A stretch of DNA of 64,000 bases from NCBI GenBank assembly GCA_032622095.1, contig CP136066.1, forward strand, positions 202,826,978 to 202,890,977, read 5' to 3'. This DNA comes from Siphonodentalium dalli. Lineage: Eukaryota > Mollusca > Scaphopoda > Gadilida > Siphonodentaliidae. Shown piece by piece: positions 46,438-59,127 of this stretch (the first letter of the stretch is position 1; each line of letters starts with the position of its first letter). Position numbers and translations under genes: made by a program. Below the pieces are notes generated by a model. It saw nothing but the letters and a program-made list of their open reading frames with translations. It did no database searches and was not told where the DNA came from.

Positions 46438-48270
46438 TCAGTTTGGCGTATAAAGAATTCTCGGCTTTCGTTGGCGTCGATTGCTTGGTTGTGGTGGCGT
46501 GATGGTGGTGGGTGCGATATCTTCCATGTACCCATGAATGTCGCAGTTGTCTTCTTGGTCGGCAGCAACTGTGATGTTGAATTGTCCAACTGCGTTGTCA
46601 ATTTCCACTTGTTCGCTTGATTCATCTTGTTCCTCGATTGTCATGCCGTCTTACTTGGTTGTTAAGTCCGATTCTGGTGATGCAATGGTTTCTCGTTTAT
46701 GTATTATTAATTCGTGTCCACGGTGATGGTATGCATCTTTAATGAGTTTCCTGAGCTCCGGGACTGTTACGTCGGACTTAACACCGTTTTTGGTCCAACT
46801 TATCGCCTCGTGCCACCATTGAGGTTTTGTGTCCTGATCTCCCCAATTAGGTTGGCCGAATCCTCCAACATCTAACCGGACAAGGCCAGTGTCAGCTTCT
46901 CGAATTCTTCCACATCTTTATACGTCGGTAACGTGCATTTCTTGTGTGTTGGTTGTTGTGTGGAATCACCGGTAGGCACATTCTCTAACTCCAAAAAAAT
47001 CTTTTCGGAACTGTGACGCAAAACGTTGTCGAATGCATCATGGTCATATGTGATAAGTAATCCATCTTTCGATGTGTAAACAAAAGCTGCTGGTATATCC
47101 ACGGCAAGAAGTTTGTCCACAGCATCTGTGCCCTTCTCGAGAGCACGATTTATCTCACGTTTGCGTAAAGGCATTTTGGAAACTGATACCGTAGCAGGAA
47201 CAGGATTTGCGTGCCCGCCCGAAGGGCGGCACGAGGACGGTGGTGGGCTCATCCTAAGATCGCCCTTACGCCCTGTCTTGAATCTTATTTGGTCTTTTAT
47301 CTTCAGTCAGGCCATCTTTTTCCAATAGTGCGCAGTCAGCCTTGGTCATGATGTATTTCTGTTGTTTGGCTGCCGCAGCGTGTACTCGGGTTTCCAAGGC
47401 TTCGTGTTTCAGCAGAACGAGTTCTTCTTTGTCTTCTTCTGTGTTGTTGTTGTTGTTGTTGTTGCCAGTGGTAGAGCTGGGAGACACCGGTATGAGATGG
47501 AACTCCGGTGTCCGTGGTGGCAAGCTGTCCAACTCTACCTCGAAGCTGGCGGCAGGAACAGCAGGGGTGGTTTCCTGCTCCCTTTCTCCGCTCGCCTCGA
47601 CGACGACAGCAGGGACCTCCGGCAGATCAACGGAGTCCCTGCTAGCTGGTGCGATGTCGCTTGTCTCCATGCAGGTCGGGTCGTCTGGGTATCTCTCAGA
47701 CAACTCCGACCTGCCGGCTGTGACACTGGACGTCGGCTGATCCACACGGGGAGCGGTGACTGGCAGATCAACAGTCACCCCCTTCTTCTTCTTCCATTTC
47801 GCCCGTCTGGCGGCGTCCCTTCTTTTTCTGGTAGGCGTCTTCTTCTTGGGAGGCCCCTTCCCAAACTTCATGGAACAGGGGGCAGTCTTGGAGTTGGTGT
47901 CCCGGGTCTGTGATCTCTGGATGCCAGCATCTTCAGTCCGGAACTCCAGGCAAAGGGTCAGGTATCCCCTGCTAGACTGGAGACTCCAGTTAGCAATGTC
48001 CAATACCCGACTCCTTTGCACTGCGGCCAACACGGCGTCTGGGATTAAATCCAAAACCGTCTCACTGGCGTTAAGCACGGGGGCAGCTGCACCGGAGGCG
48101 CGGCCACACGACTCACCCGTGCTCAACGCTCTGACAAAAGAGGAACTAATAAGGTCGTAGTTCAAGTCTTCTCGTACTAAGACTCCCATATAAAAATGTA
48201 CCTGGGTAAATCCACCCAGGTTTTTTGGGCCGAAACCCAGGTAAAATCTATCTACCAAGACATCCACCAA
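46438..48270 (-). pseudogene. GC-rich interrupted coding region of unknown function
   Basis: Read on the minus strand. One frame runs 48270 to 47266 (334 codons). Its middle has a strongly basic run, K-F-G-K-G-P-P-K-K-K-T-P then K-R-R-D-A-A-R-R, followed by a Pro/Ser/Glu-rich part and an Asn run from a GTT trinucleotide repeat. Near 47280 sense shifts to another frame (K-T-G-R-K-G-D-L-R-M and on to 46872). Near 46870 it returns to the first frame, with G-F-G-Q-P-N-W-G-D and P-Q-W-W-H, stops at 46651, and reopens to 46438. The GC content is much higher than its surroundings. The first 29 codons or so lie in the inverted end of the 14.9-kb segment, so the true start is unknown. Intron splicing instead of decay is possible. 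No family recognised. Confidence 0.5.
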
Positions 48271-49025
48271 CCATCAAGACCTCGCGAAACCTGGGTTTTT
48301 ACCATGATTTACCCACCTGAAACTGGATAAAAACCCTGGTATTGATAAACCTGGGTGTAATTACCAGGGGACCACACCCAGGTGTACCCTACCTGGGTGT
48401 TTCCCACCCAGGTGTACCCTGGTGTTTCCCACCTGGGTGTTTCCCCACCCAGGTGTACCATGGTGTTATTCACCCAGGGTTACCCTGATGTTTCCTACCT
48501 GGGTGTTTCCCACCCAGGTTACCTTGGTGTTATTCACCCAGGTGTACCCTGGTGTTTCCTACCTGGGTGTTTCCCACCCAGGTTACCTTGGTGTTATTCA
48601 CCCAGGTGTACCCTGGTGTTTCCTACCTGGGTGTTCCCACCTAGGTGTACCTTGGTGTTATTCACCCAGGTGTACCCTGATGTTTCCTACCTGGGTGTTC
48701 CCCACCCAGGTGTACCTTGATGTTTCCAACCCAGGTGTACCTTGGTGTTTTCTTACGCCGGTGTACCTTGGTGTTTTCTTACCCAGGTGGATTTCCCATT
48801 GAGATGCACCTGGGTTAGAAAACCACAAGGTACACCCAGGTAAGGAAACACCAAGGTACACCTGGGCAGGAAAACGCCAAGGTACACCTGGGTAAGAAAA
48901 CACCAAGGTACACCTGGGTAAGAAAACACCAAGGTACAACTGGGTGGGAAACACCAAGGTACACATGGGTAGGAAACACCAAGGAACACCTGGGTGAATA
49001 ACACCAAGGTACACCTGGGTGGGGA
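48185..49025. repeat. ACCTGGGT array, left arm, orientation switch
   Basis: From 48380 to about 48795 units read CACCCAGGTGTACCCTGGTG with a period near 36 bp or multiples. From about 48805 to 49025 they read AACACCAAGGTACACCTGGG, the opposite strand of the same motif. The arm is therefore a long imperfect palindrome. Confidence 0.85.
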
Positions 49026-50612
49026 TACCAAAGTGAAATAATGAGGATGGCAATGAAGTAGATTTTGATGGGATGCAGGGGTATTGTTATCAATGGAGTT
49101 GTTTTAGTACAATAGAACAATAAGGAAACTGATTGTGCAGCAATACAAGTTTATTCAAGGACAACAAACTAACTAAAGATAAAATACATGTATAGAAACA
49201 CATGTAATATATAAATATATAAACTCATTAAACTGCATGGGTTAAAACTTACTGACAACAAGAGTTGGGTTAAAATTTTGAATAAAAAACACTTGCAAAG
49301 TCCCTCTTCATACATGTATATGGTATGTTAGGCAAGTTACATGTACATGTAGTTGCAATGTATACCGGTACATGACATACCGGTGGACACATAAATCATT
49401 ATTTTAGTTCCAATGTCATTTACCAGAATACATGTACATGTTGTACCTTGCAACTACATCTACAGTGAGGTAGTTTTGTCTCATTTAAACTTTCTAAATG
49501 GGTTTCTCCCTTTGAATGACATAAACTAATGTGAGTATACACATGAGCTGTGGTGTGAAATACACACCAAAAAAATATTTCTTAGTCTGAGGACATGTTT
49601 CCTGTCATTATCTTACTGCTTATAAATATAGATTTGTAATAATGTGCTGTAATGCTCCAGAAATAGTCATATTTTGTCCTGGTTCATAAGAACATATTAT
49701 TTCTTAGTGTTAGAAGGACATGTTGTCTGTTATTATTTGACTCATAAACCCCCAAATGTACATGTAAACAGAACATTTGGGAAAGAGACACACCATCTTT
49801 ATCCTTTTTTATATCAGTACTCAGTAGCAATATTGATCAGATAGCAAAATATGCTATAAATAGATTTCAGATGGTAGAGATTAAACAATCACATTAATTG
49901 CACCAACTCGAAACAGTTAACATACCCTGTAGAATACAGACTATGATCAAGGAAGGTGTCACACACACCCCCACCCCACTTTGGTATGCGATATTCAAGC
50001 CATTTTCAGGTGGTATGCTATATACATGTACATACCCAATGTTATCTGGTACTAGGATTTCACACGGCAATATAACCGGCATTCACGATTCAGCAAAAAG
50101 GCTAGTATGCAGATATAATAGCAGACAATTATACAAATTTTGAGTATTTTCCAGCTTAAACAGACCCAAGTGATATATTTTTATCTAATTCAGTCTAATG
50201 GCTCTTGATATATTGATGTTTTGGATACTATTTCAGCAAATGTGAGAAAAAGTGGCTTCATTGGGGCATCAGCTTGTCTGAAAAATATATCAAGGTCCCC
50301 TAAATCCGATACTACATTTCAGAACAATCCAACAAGTGTCCCATGAAATGGTGGATAATAAACTATCATACCAAATTTGATTCAGATTTGATCACACAAA
50401 CTAAAATTATGATGCGGAAACCAGAAATTAACACGATTCTAAGTCGAAAAAGGGCCATAACTCTCGCAAAAATGGGCGGAGCACACCCATATTCGAACTT
50501 GACCTGTATTTTGGTCTGATAAACTTACATACCACATTTGGTTCAGATATGATCACACAAACTGAAGTTATCATCCGGAAACCTACAATTTTCAAAGTTT
50601 AAATGTCTATTA
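49026..50612. other. No gene recognised
   Basis: AT-rich, with many TACATGTA-type motifs; no exon or ORF worth calling. Confidence 0.45.
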
Positions 50613-51001
50613 GGCGACACCAATTTTTAAGTCTGGTTTACGAACATGTGGGCTGATGTGGGGAGAACAAAAGTAGATGCAGGAGGGGAAAAAAAAAAAG
50701 AAAAAAAAAATTGTCTCCCCAATTTATATCAAGTAAATCTTGAAATTTTACATAAATTTTACAAAAATTGTGAAAAAAAACTTTTCGAATGAAATTCTGA
50801 ACCAAACAAGACATTTATTGTCATGAAATACATGAAAATATGTATCTGCAAATGATCATAAGCAGAACCGGATGCGACAGCACATGAAAATCAGTACGCA
50901 TGTAATTTTTTTTTGGGACAAAAAAGTTAAAACAAATTTCATGAAATGGAAAAAAAGTTGTAGGAGGTGTTCGTAAACCGGACTTAAAAATTGGTGTCGC
51001 C
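50613..51001. mobile_element. PIF/Harbinger-like MITE, copy 1
   Basis: Inverted ends GGCGACACCAATTTTTAAGT, flanked by TTA on both sides. A copy in the opposite orientation lies at 57997-58345. Confidence 0.75.
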
Positions 51002-51033
51002 TTATGTGTATATAACTCATATAGCTAACTATT

Positions 51034-51972
51034 AAAGGTGCTCAATCAGATTCGATGGTCCCCATATAATTAGATTCCAACAACAACATTTTTTTTAGAA
51101 ATGCTGCTTCAGTTATCAGAATCGATTAATTGCCCAAAAATAATGCTAACCACTGTCAACTACATGTATAGTATAAAATTGCCTGATACGTTATATTTAT
51201 CAACATGCTGTTCGACGAAGTTTGACCTTATTATCAACACAAAGCCTCTTCATTTTAGAGTTATCCATCTTCATCCGCAATTTGGTCTGAGACCGTCGGC
51301 TCGTCAAATTTTTCTGGGCCACTATTAAGTATCGATGGTGATAAATATTAAAATTTCAAAAATCGATATCTAATAACTCTGATCTTTGATACATGTAGGT
51401 GGGTCCCTCGACTTGATTAAAATATTTTTACCCCCCCCCCCCCCCCCCCCCGATTCCATATATATGTAAATAGCAAATGAGGGGCACTTAATCGGATTAT
51501 GCAACTTTAAACTGTATTTGAATTTAAAGATGCATAATCCGATTAAGGGCCCCCTGAATTAATGCTCGCACATTACTATTTATTTGGACTTGGGGGTAAA
51601 AGATATTTGGTACGAGTCGAGGAACCCACCTATCAAAGCTCAGAGTTATTAGATATCAATTTTTGAAATATACTATTTTTCACGATCAAGAATTAATAGT
51701 GGCCCACGGTCTCGGACCAAATTTCAGATGAAGATGGATAACTCTAAAATCAAGAGGCTTTCTGTTGATCATAAGGCCAAATTTTGTAGAACAACATGTT
51801 GATAAATAACATATGTCAGGCAATTGTATACTTTAGTTGACAGTGGTTAGCATTATTTTAGGGCAATTAATCAATTCTGATACCGTAACTGAAGCAGCCT
51901 TTCTAAATACAAATGTATGATGTTGGAATCTGATTATATGGGTATCATCGAACCGGATTGAGTACCTTTAAA
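51034..51972. repeat. Pair of AAAGGT-ended elements in inverted orientation
   Basis: First copy 51034 to about 51509, second about 51523 to 51972, head to head. Together they make a long inverted repeat with shared AACAACATTTTTTTTAGAAA and CAGAATCGATTAATTGCCC blocks. A run of about 18 C interrupts the first. Confidence 0.72.
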
Positions 51973-52650
51973 ATGAACTGTATCCAGTATAAACATGTTA
52001 AACCTGATAATTAATTAGAGCATGCAGTCCCTGTTGACATGCGGTATCCGCTGGTAATCTTACCACAGTAATATGTGTTAACTGTGATAACCAAGTTAAT
52101 TGTTTTTACCACAAAAATTCTGAATTCTATCTAGACATTTTGAAACAATAAAAAAAAATTCTGGTGTGGTTACAATGTCAACTTTAAAACAAAATTCATA
52201 TAAACATCGCATGAAAAATACAGCCTAACTGCAAATGTGAGGTGGACCACATTCTGCGGCAGTATAACTGACTGCGGTTGATCGCATGAACACGCCTGAA
52301 TACTGCAGTAATACCCGGTGGTCAACCTTTATAAGGCGAGTTGATTAATTAAAGCATAGCTGTAATTTTACATGTATGTTCTATAGACTTTGTTGGGAAA
52401 GAGAATATAGCTGTGCGACAATGGATGATATTTCCCCACCTCAGCAGGTGTCGAGTACAGAAAAATATACCAAACATACCGGTAGTCTGTTAATCCTGAT
52501 GAGCTAAGTTAGAAATTTTTCAATCGAAACCTCATAAAAAAAAATATAAATTCAGTTCTCAATTTTCGAACACTTCTAGGAAATTGTTCAAAAATATTGT
52601 TAAAAGATGCCCATTCGATTTGACACTGTAAATATACCCTGTTCAAGTGT

Positions 52651-52760
52651 TCCTGCTAATGTGCTATGATGCGGTTGGGTCCTGCTTAATTGCTATGAAT
52701 TGCACTACCCGCATCATAGCAATTCAGCAGGACCACCAGCATCATAGCATATTAGCAGGA
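52651..52760. repeat. Foldback with nested arms
   Basis: Outer arms TCCTGCTAATGTGCTATGAT and the inverse; inner arms GCGGTTGGGTCCTGC and GCAGGACC nearby. Confidence 0.75.
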
Positions 52761-53197
52761 CCACTTGGCCAGTGGTAAAATACTAAAATAGTTTGTTTTC
52801 CATACAGATATGTGTTTTCAAATAATCATGTAATGATATCTAACATACATGTATATGATCCTATTTATAGGTTTTATTCATCACGGCCAGATAAACTTTG
52901 TATACAGACAGTTTTACCAAACTTAGAATTTGTATTAGGTGCTTTCATTGTAGCTGTAATTACTAGTATTAAAAGAGTGCTCAATAAAGTTTGTTTTATC
53001 ATTTATGCTCATTTGGAATTTGGATGCTATTCAATTCTGTTTATCTATATAATTGGCTGCACTGCTAAATTTTGACTCATTTCAGTCATTTGATGTCAGT
53101 ACATGTACATGTAGTTGTCCATCGAAATGGCGAACACAACCAAAGACAAATTACAAGAGGAAAGACAACAAATAAATTTGATGTGCACTAAAACAGA

Positions 53198-53363
53198 TAC
53201 AGTAGTGCCCTAAGAAATCGACCCCTTAACCACAGCAGAATTATGTGTAACTTTTCAGGATTTAGTCGGATATATGGCTTGTTGCCATTCATCGGAAAGC
53301 TCTCCCCGAGTTACCCGTAATTCTGCTGTGGTTAAGGAGTCGATTAATTAGAGCATTACTGTA
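53198..53363. mobile_element. mariner-like MITE, copy 1
   Basis: TA at both edges; ends CAGTAGTGCCCTAA and GCATTACTG, inner CCTTAACCACAGCAGAATTA pair. Fits Tc1/mariner target choice. Confidence 0.7.
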
Positions 53364-54837
53364 GTTACAAATGTATGTCTAGCCTCTTGTGAAGTGTTGT
53401 GTCACTAATAAGATCTTTAATTCACATACACATGTACTATATACCCGTTCAAGCGTTTACAAGTGTCACTGTGTCAGTCATCGAGAAACTGACCAAAAGT
53501 TTTGGTAGTATATAATATAGGCTAGCACTGCACCTGGGCTACATGTACATGTACTGTAAGTGATTATAATGTACTATTTTTATATTCTGCCGTGAAAGTG
53601 TTGCTGAATGAAATTTAAGATTACCCCGATATTCTAAGTCCGCTCGACTAAGATGGGGTTTTTCTCGAAAACTGATATCTGAATATACATGTCGTCTTCC
53701 ACTGGTTGGTATTCCCTCTAAATTGACTAATTTTAACTGATTAGATTACCCCTGGTATGGAAAACTCTAACTGTTATAGCCCGATGAGCGGTTTACTGCC
53801 AACAGCGGTGATGATATGATGACCAGCGTTGTGCATGGCATATGTTGATCCAGGTAAGAATGCTACCATACATTCCAAACATTCATTAAATATCTTATTA
53901 ATAGTAACCCAAACTACACAAGAGACTAGTATAACTAAGATTGGGCTCGATTAATGATGTGACACTTTCAGTACTTCATTTACTAGTAGCCTGGTACTGG
54001 TGGGCCTGGCTACAGATACTTGTTTGGCGTGTTTGAGGCCTGTGGCACAAGGGCAGCAGAATCAATTAAAATTTCTCTTATTGTAGTGTAGTACATGAAT
54101 AGTACCGGTAGTACAGCACACAAAGAGGTATATATAGTACCGGCACATGTACATGTATTCTCTCTGTTTTCACACATGTTTTTTTTCAATTTAACAACAT
54201 GAGTCTTTTATGACACATACTAAAGTGAAAGTAGGCCTACATGTATATAATGTGCACACAGTATACCGGTACATGTACTGATATATTACATTGCAATACA
54301 GTCCGAGTACAATGATATAGCAAAATTATGCATAGTAGAATAACATCCTTTTGTACAAACAGTCCTGACAATGATATACCGGGATATCATGGTGATAGTT
54401 CATACATTTGGAATTAGCGAATACCCGAGTTTGTGGTTAGACCGCTTCATGCGATGTTTATGCGAATTTTTATTTTTAAGTCGGCATTGCATACGGTAGT
54501 CCTATAAACCACACCAGAGAATAGCAAATGTCGGTCAGTGACCAACTTCTTATGTTTATGCAATCGATACAATCAGGTTCTGCTTTTGATGTCCAGTTCG
54601 ATATTTGTGGTGTGTTCTTGTGCAAAAATATAATTCTAACTAATGCGCCAAAAATCAGGTTTATAAATTTATCCATTCTTGAGCAAGAGCAACTCGTAAA
54701 ACTTGTATGGTATAACATTCCAAACTGAGTATTTCTGCTATCGAACCATATGATAATAATGTTGAACCGGACATCGAAATCTGAACCGCATTTATGGATT
54801 GCAGCACGTGATGTTGAATAAACAGTTATAGAGGATA
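53364..54837. other. No gene recognised
   Basis: Non-coding with TACATGTACATGTA clusters (about 53545 and 54145). No repeat family assigned. Confidence 0.4.
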
Positions 54838-55057
54838 TACAGTAATGCTCTAATTAATCGACTCCTTAACTACAGCAGAATTATGGGTAACTTTTCAGGA
54901 TTTTGTCGGAAATATGGGTTGATGCCATTCATCGGAAAGCTCTCGGTGAGAGCTTCCGATGAATGGCAACAAGCCATATTTCGGACTAAATCCTGAAAAG
55001 TTACCCATAATTCTGCTGTAGATAAGGAGTCGATTAATTAGCTCTATAATTACTGTA
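54838..55057. mobile_element. mariner-like MITE, copy 2
   Basis: TA at 54838-54839 and 55056-55057, ends CAGTAATGCTCTAATTAATC. It forms a long hairpin centred on AAGCTCTCGGTGAGAGCTT near 54946. Confidence 0.78.
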
Positions 55058-56586
55058 ACATGGTTTATAATATACAAATGTATACTGTATGGGAAACATC
55101 AGAGGTTTACAAAGTAATAAAAACAGTTGATTTGTTCTTTATTCTTGTGGTTATATACACATACATGTATTCTAAAAATAAATGTCCTTTACAACGTGGA
55201 TCAATGAAATGCGGTTGTTGCATTTAAAATGCATTGAGGGTGCATTGTGTCACGCCACTTTGTAAATGCCTTATGACAGCATTTAAATTAAATGCACTGC
55301 ATTGGGAATAATCGCAGTCGCATTGAAATTACCGATCATTGCTCCGAAAAAGTATACTAGTATGAACACCCAAATAACGATACGATAGTGTATTTTGCAA
55401 TTTTAGTTTTAATTTTGTTTAATTTAAATTCACATCTGAATAATTCTGTGTTATTTTCCCACTCCTGGTGTACATGTATATGTTCGGAATCGGACATTCA
55501 TGATGTAGTTTTCCATTCAAAATGGAATAAACATAAATAAACACTGTTGACATTAATTGTTTTACAATCAGAATCTGAGAATCATGATTCTCATTTTGAT
55601 TCTAGTAAAAAGTCTTGATTCCCTGTAGAAAGTGAAACACTAACATTTTGATTATTGCAAAACATCTGATGGATTTTAAGGCCTGCATCAAGACATTTGT
55701 TTGTGAATAAATCAAGGTAAATGTGTTAAAATATGAACGCATTTACAAATGCGTTGCTCCAAAATCGCAAAGTAGATTCGAACATGTGGTCGCTTTTCTA
55801 AGAAATTTGTGAGTGGTCTGTACATGTACATACATGTAAGTTACTTGACCAACTACACGAGGAGTCGAGGGACACAATCAATGAGGACGTTTGTACTAAA
55901 AAATATTTTTTTACGCAAGGAACGAACACAAGGCCAATTTCTTAATTTATATTATGAGCCAACAAGACAGATCGTAAATCGCTGTTATATGACAATATAT
56001 GTGGCCATCATAATGGTCGACAGGCATGACCCAACAAAAACCAATCTGTCAGGCCAATATAAAGAAGTCGCGACTTATTGCTGGTGGAACCTATTAAAGG
56101 CATCGTTCCATTTCGTTAATAACAACTTACATGTAACATTCACCTCCACCTCTTTACTCTTGGGCTCCAAATAAACATGCATGCACCAGCTGCATGCACG
56201 TTTATTATTTTTCTTGGGAAATCCCCCCCCCCCCCCCCTGCACAGTGCTTATTTTGGGTCTGCACGTTTATTAATATTTTGAAGCTATGAAAATTTAAAT
56301 CAGCACAAATTCAAGATTTCTATATGATTCAGATGTAAAAATGATCAACACGTCTACATTAGTTACTAGCTAAACAAGACATTTTGTCATATGTGTATAC
56401 TTTACTGTGAAATTGCGTTTCTTCCGTTCTCCATGAACGGATTCTCAAAATGTTTGGTTTTCCAAAAAACAAGGATTCGAACTGTCTGAACTGAACTCCA
56501 TGCGTTCGTTTAAATAGATGAATAAATAGTGGGAAAGACATACAATCCTAGTTCATAATGAATTTAAGTATATAAATATAAATAAT
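55058..56586. other. No gene recognised
   Basis: Non-coding. A C run lies at about 56223-56239. Short frames here lack any recognisable domain. Confidence 0.4.
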
Positions 56587-56703
56587 AAACGGCGGATTCA
56601 ACGTGGTCATGGGGTTTGACCGCGTTAAAAAAATCAGCAAACTCTGCATGAACCCCGAAGTTTGCTGATTTTTTCTCGCGGTCAAAACCCCATGACCGCC
56701 GTT
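56587..56703. repeat. Foldback, about 117 bp
   Basis: Arms AACGGCGG / CCGCCGTT, GGTCATGGGGTTTGACCGCG and its inverse, and AAATCAGCAAAC / GTTTGCTGATTT. Confidence 0.8.
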
Positions 56704-57126
56704 CATTTCTTATATGAATAACACAATTTAAGATTGGTGAATTATTTCTTTTGGTTAATTTAATAAACGTACAGGACCAAATAACGATCGTACAGGTGGG
56801 AATTTTACCTCAATTTTAATAATCGTATATTAGGCACTCAAGAGTACATATTCAAGTATGTGGCAAACCAAAAAAACACCACATGATACATACATGTACC
56901 TGTACTACATGTTGACTCGTATACTTGAACCTGCTATAAAAATTATTTGGTTAACCTGCAACCACAGCTGATGTTTTGCTCAGAGTTCCCCCTGCACTAT
57001 TATTTGGGTATGTACTTTTATTAACTTTCAATGGAATTCCCCCCCCTGCACTATTATTTGGGCCTGCACTTTTATTTGGAGCCTGAGAGTAAGTTGCATT
57101 GACATTTATTTTCACGAATTACCATG

Positions 57127-57829
57127 CCAAGGCCAAAGAAAAAAGATTGTATGTTTCCGGTAACATAGCGAAAAAATTAGGGTAGGTAGGTAGGGAATTT
57201 TTTTTATTTTTATTTTATTTTGATATTTTTTATCCAGCTGCAGAAATATTGAACTACCTCAACCAAAGTGACATAAAATGCCAGCCCGTGCCATGGGGAA
57301 AGTATTACTTGATCAACACAGTGGAAATATACATTAAGATTGATAAAAAATCAAACTTACTTCATGCTTACGTATGTTTTTTATTATTCACATACCACAT
57401 TTTCATAAATTTGGCTATAAACTTGGTACAAAATTGATGTCACTAACTTTTTATAAGAATTTTACCAATAATACCGCAATTATACCGTACATGTATTGTG
57501 ACGATTACATCCCATTGTCTGGGGGTAGCCAGTACGCCCGAGCATGCCTGGTTTTTGGAAACAGTAGCTACATGTATACCCCTAATATATGCAGTGATAA
57601 CCTCTTTACATGTATATATACAGATACACACCCACCATGTCTGTTGATAGTGTTCCATAAGTCCCAAACAAGACATAAAGCAGGCAGGAGATCCACTCTC
57701 AGGAAATTAAAATTGCGAAAATTTTGACTTTTTCTCAAAATATCAATAAAAAGTTTAGGGTCGGCGGGTTATTTTTAGGGTCGGTCGATGTACGGAAACA
57801 TAGTATCTTTTTTCTCTGGCCTAAGGAAC
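57127..57829. repeat. Inverted-repeat element of about 700 bp
   Basis: Left end AGGCCAAAGAAAAAAGATTG with TATGTTTCCGG; right end inverse, CGGAAACATAGTATCTTTTT and CTCTGGCCT. The frame inside (57374-57727) has no recognisable domain. Confidence 0.6.
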
Positions 57830-57996
57830 ATTGCAACTGGTTTGAAGTAACATGACCGCGTTGCGTCAACACTGGAACTGCATTGATGGTAATTTTCAAC
57901 ATGGTCTCACTGAGGTTCTATCAAATATAAATACTAGTATGGTTGAGGGAGACAATTATTTTGAGAATATGTGAACCTGTGTTAACATGAGCCTAA

Positions 57997-58345
57997 GGCG
58001 ACACCAATTTTTAAGTCTGGTTTACGAACACCTCCTACAAAATTTACCTTTTTTTGTCCCAAAATATTTTACACGCGTACTGATTTTCATGTGCTGTCGC
58101 ATCCGGTTCTGCTTATGATCATTTACAGTTTCATGTATTTCATGACAAGATATGTCTTGTTTGGTTTGAACAGAATTTCATTCAAAAAATTTTTTTCACA
58201 ATTTTTGTAAAATTTATGTAAAATTCCACGATTTACTTGATATAAATTGGGGGGACAATCTTTTTTATTTTTATTTTTTTCCCTCCTGCATCTACTTTTT
58301 TTCTCCCCACATTATCGTAAACCAGACTTAAAAATTGGTGTCGCT
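57997..58345. mobile_element. PIF/Harbinger-like MITE, copy 2 (inverted)
   Basis: Ends GGCGACACCAATTTTTAAGT, flanking TAA on both sides. The interior is the reverse complement of 50613-51001. Confidence 0.75.
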
Positions 58346-58647
58346 TAAATATCATCTGATGGAGTCAAAATCATTGAACCGTCACTTATGCATGCACATG
58401 TAGTCTTGATGTTGAGTCTGGCTTTCATCATTTTCATTAGTTTTACTGGTATCCACCAAAGGTTGAGGTGTTATGGAACAACTGTATGGCATCGTATACT
58501 GTTATCTTCCGAGTAAATATGGAGTCTTTAATTCTTTTATCAGTCACGCATCTACTCATCAAATAGTATAATCCTTAAATATTTGTAGTCCAGGTGATCT
58601 CGACTGCACAGTACATGTATAAACATTCATCTGCAGTGTGTTTTAAA

Positions 58648-58858
58648 TTTCTTTGCCGTGTAACAACTGTTGTCCCAAGTTTCAATGCCTTGTCCTCCTG
58701 GTACATGTATGTTACATACAGTATGTAGGGATTACCAATTTACCATTGCCGTGTTTTAATTTGCAATTTTGATGATGACGCTCACTTGTTGATAATTTTC
58801 TTTGTCGTGTAACAACTGTTGTACCAAGTTTCTACGCCGCGTCCTCCTGGTATTTAGG
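58648..58858. repeat. Direct duplication, two copies about 149 bp apart
   Basis: TTTCTTTGCCGTGTAACAAC at 58648 recurs at about 58797 (TTTCTTTGTCGTGTAACAAC), each followed by CAAGTTTC and TGTCCTCCTGGTA or CGTCCTCCTGGTA. Confidence 0.8.
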
Positions 58859-59127
58859 GATTACTGGTGCCTTTAATAGTGATGCATCATTGCCAGTTAA
58901 TGTACATTAGAGTGGAACTGAATTAACAATGTCACATTGACACAGTACTCAGTTAACTTGAGCTAAGACCAGTAAAACAGCAAAAGTAGTATTATTGTAC
59001 AGCAGGCTTTATATCACTATCAGTACTTACTACATGTACAGACCCCTTACTATCGTGGATCAATCTGAATCTGAATGGTTACGCTGCAGATCCCAATTCT
59101 GGTAATTTCGCAGTGGGCGAGAGAGTC

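Noticed and set aside
47342-48160. Plus-strand frames of 132-183 codons
   Set aside because: They are shadows of the GC-rich minus-strand coding region, which has the more protein-like composition.
48382-49120. Repeat proteins rich in G-V-S-H-P-G or P-R-C-T-L-V
   Set aside because: They are frames of the ACCTGGGT array, present on both strands, with no start context or domain.
51431-51450. Homopolymer C runs (also 44591 and 56223) as regulatory quadruplex sites
   Set aside because: They are simple runs without G-tract spacing, inside repeats, and prone to sequencing error.
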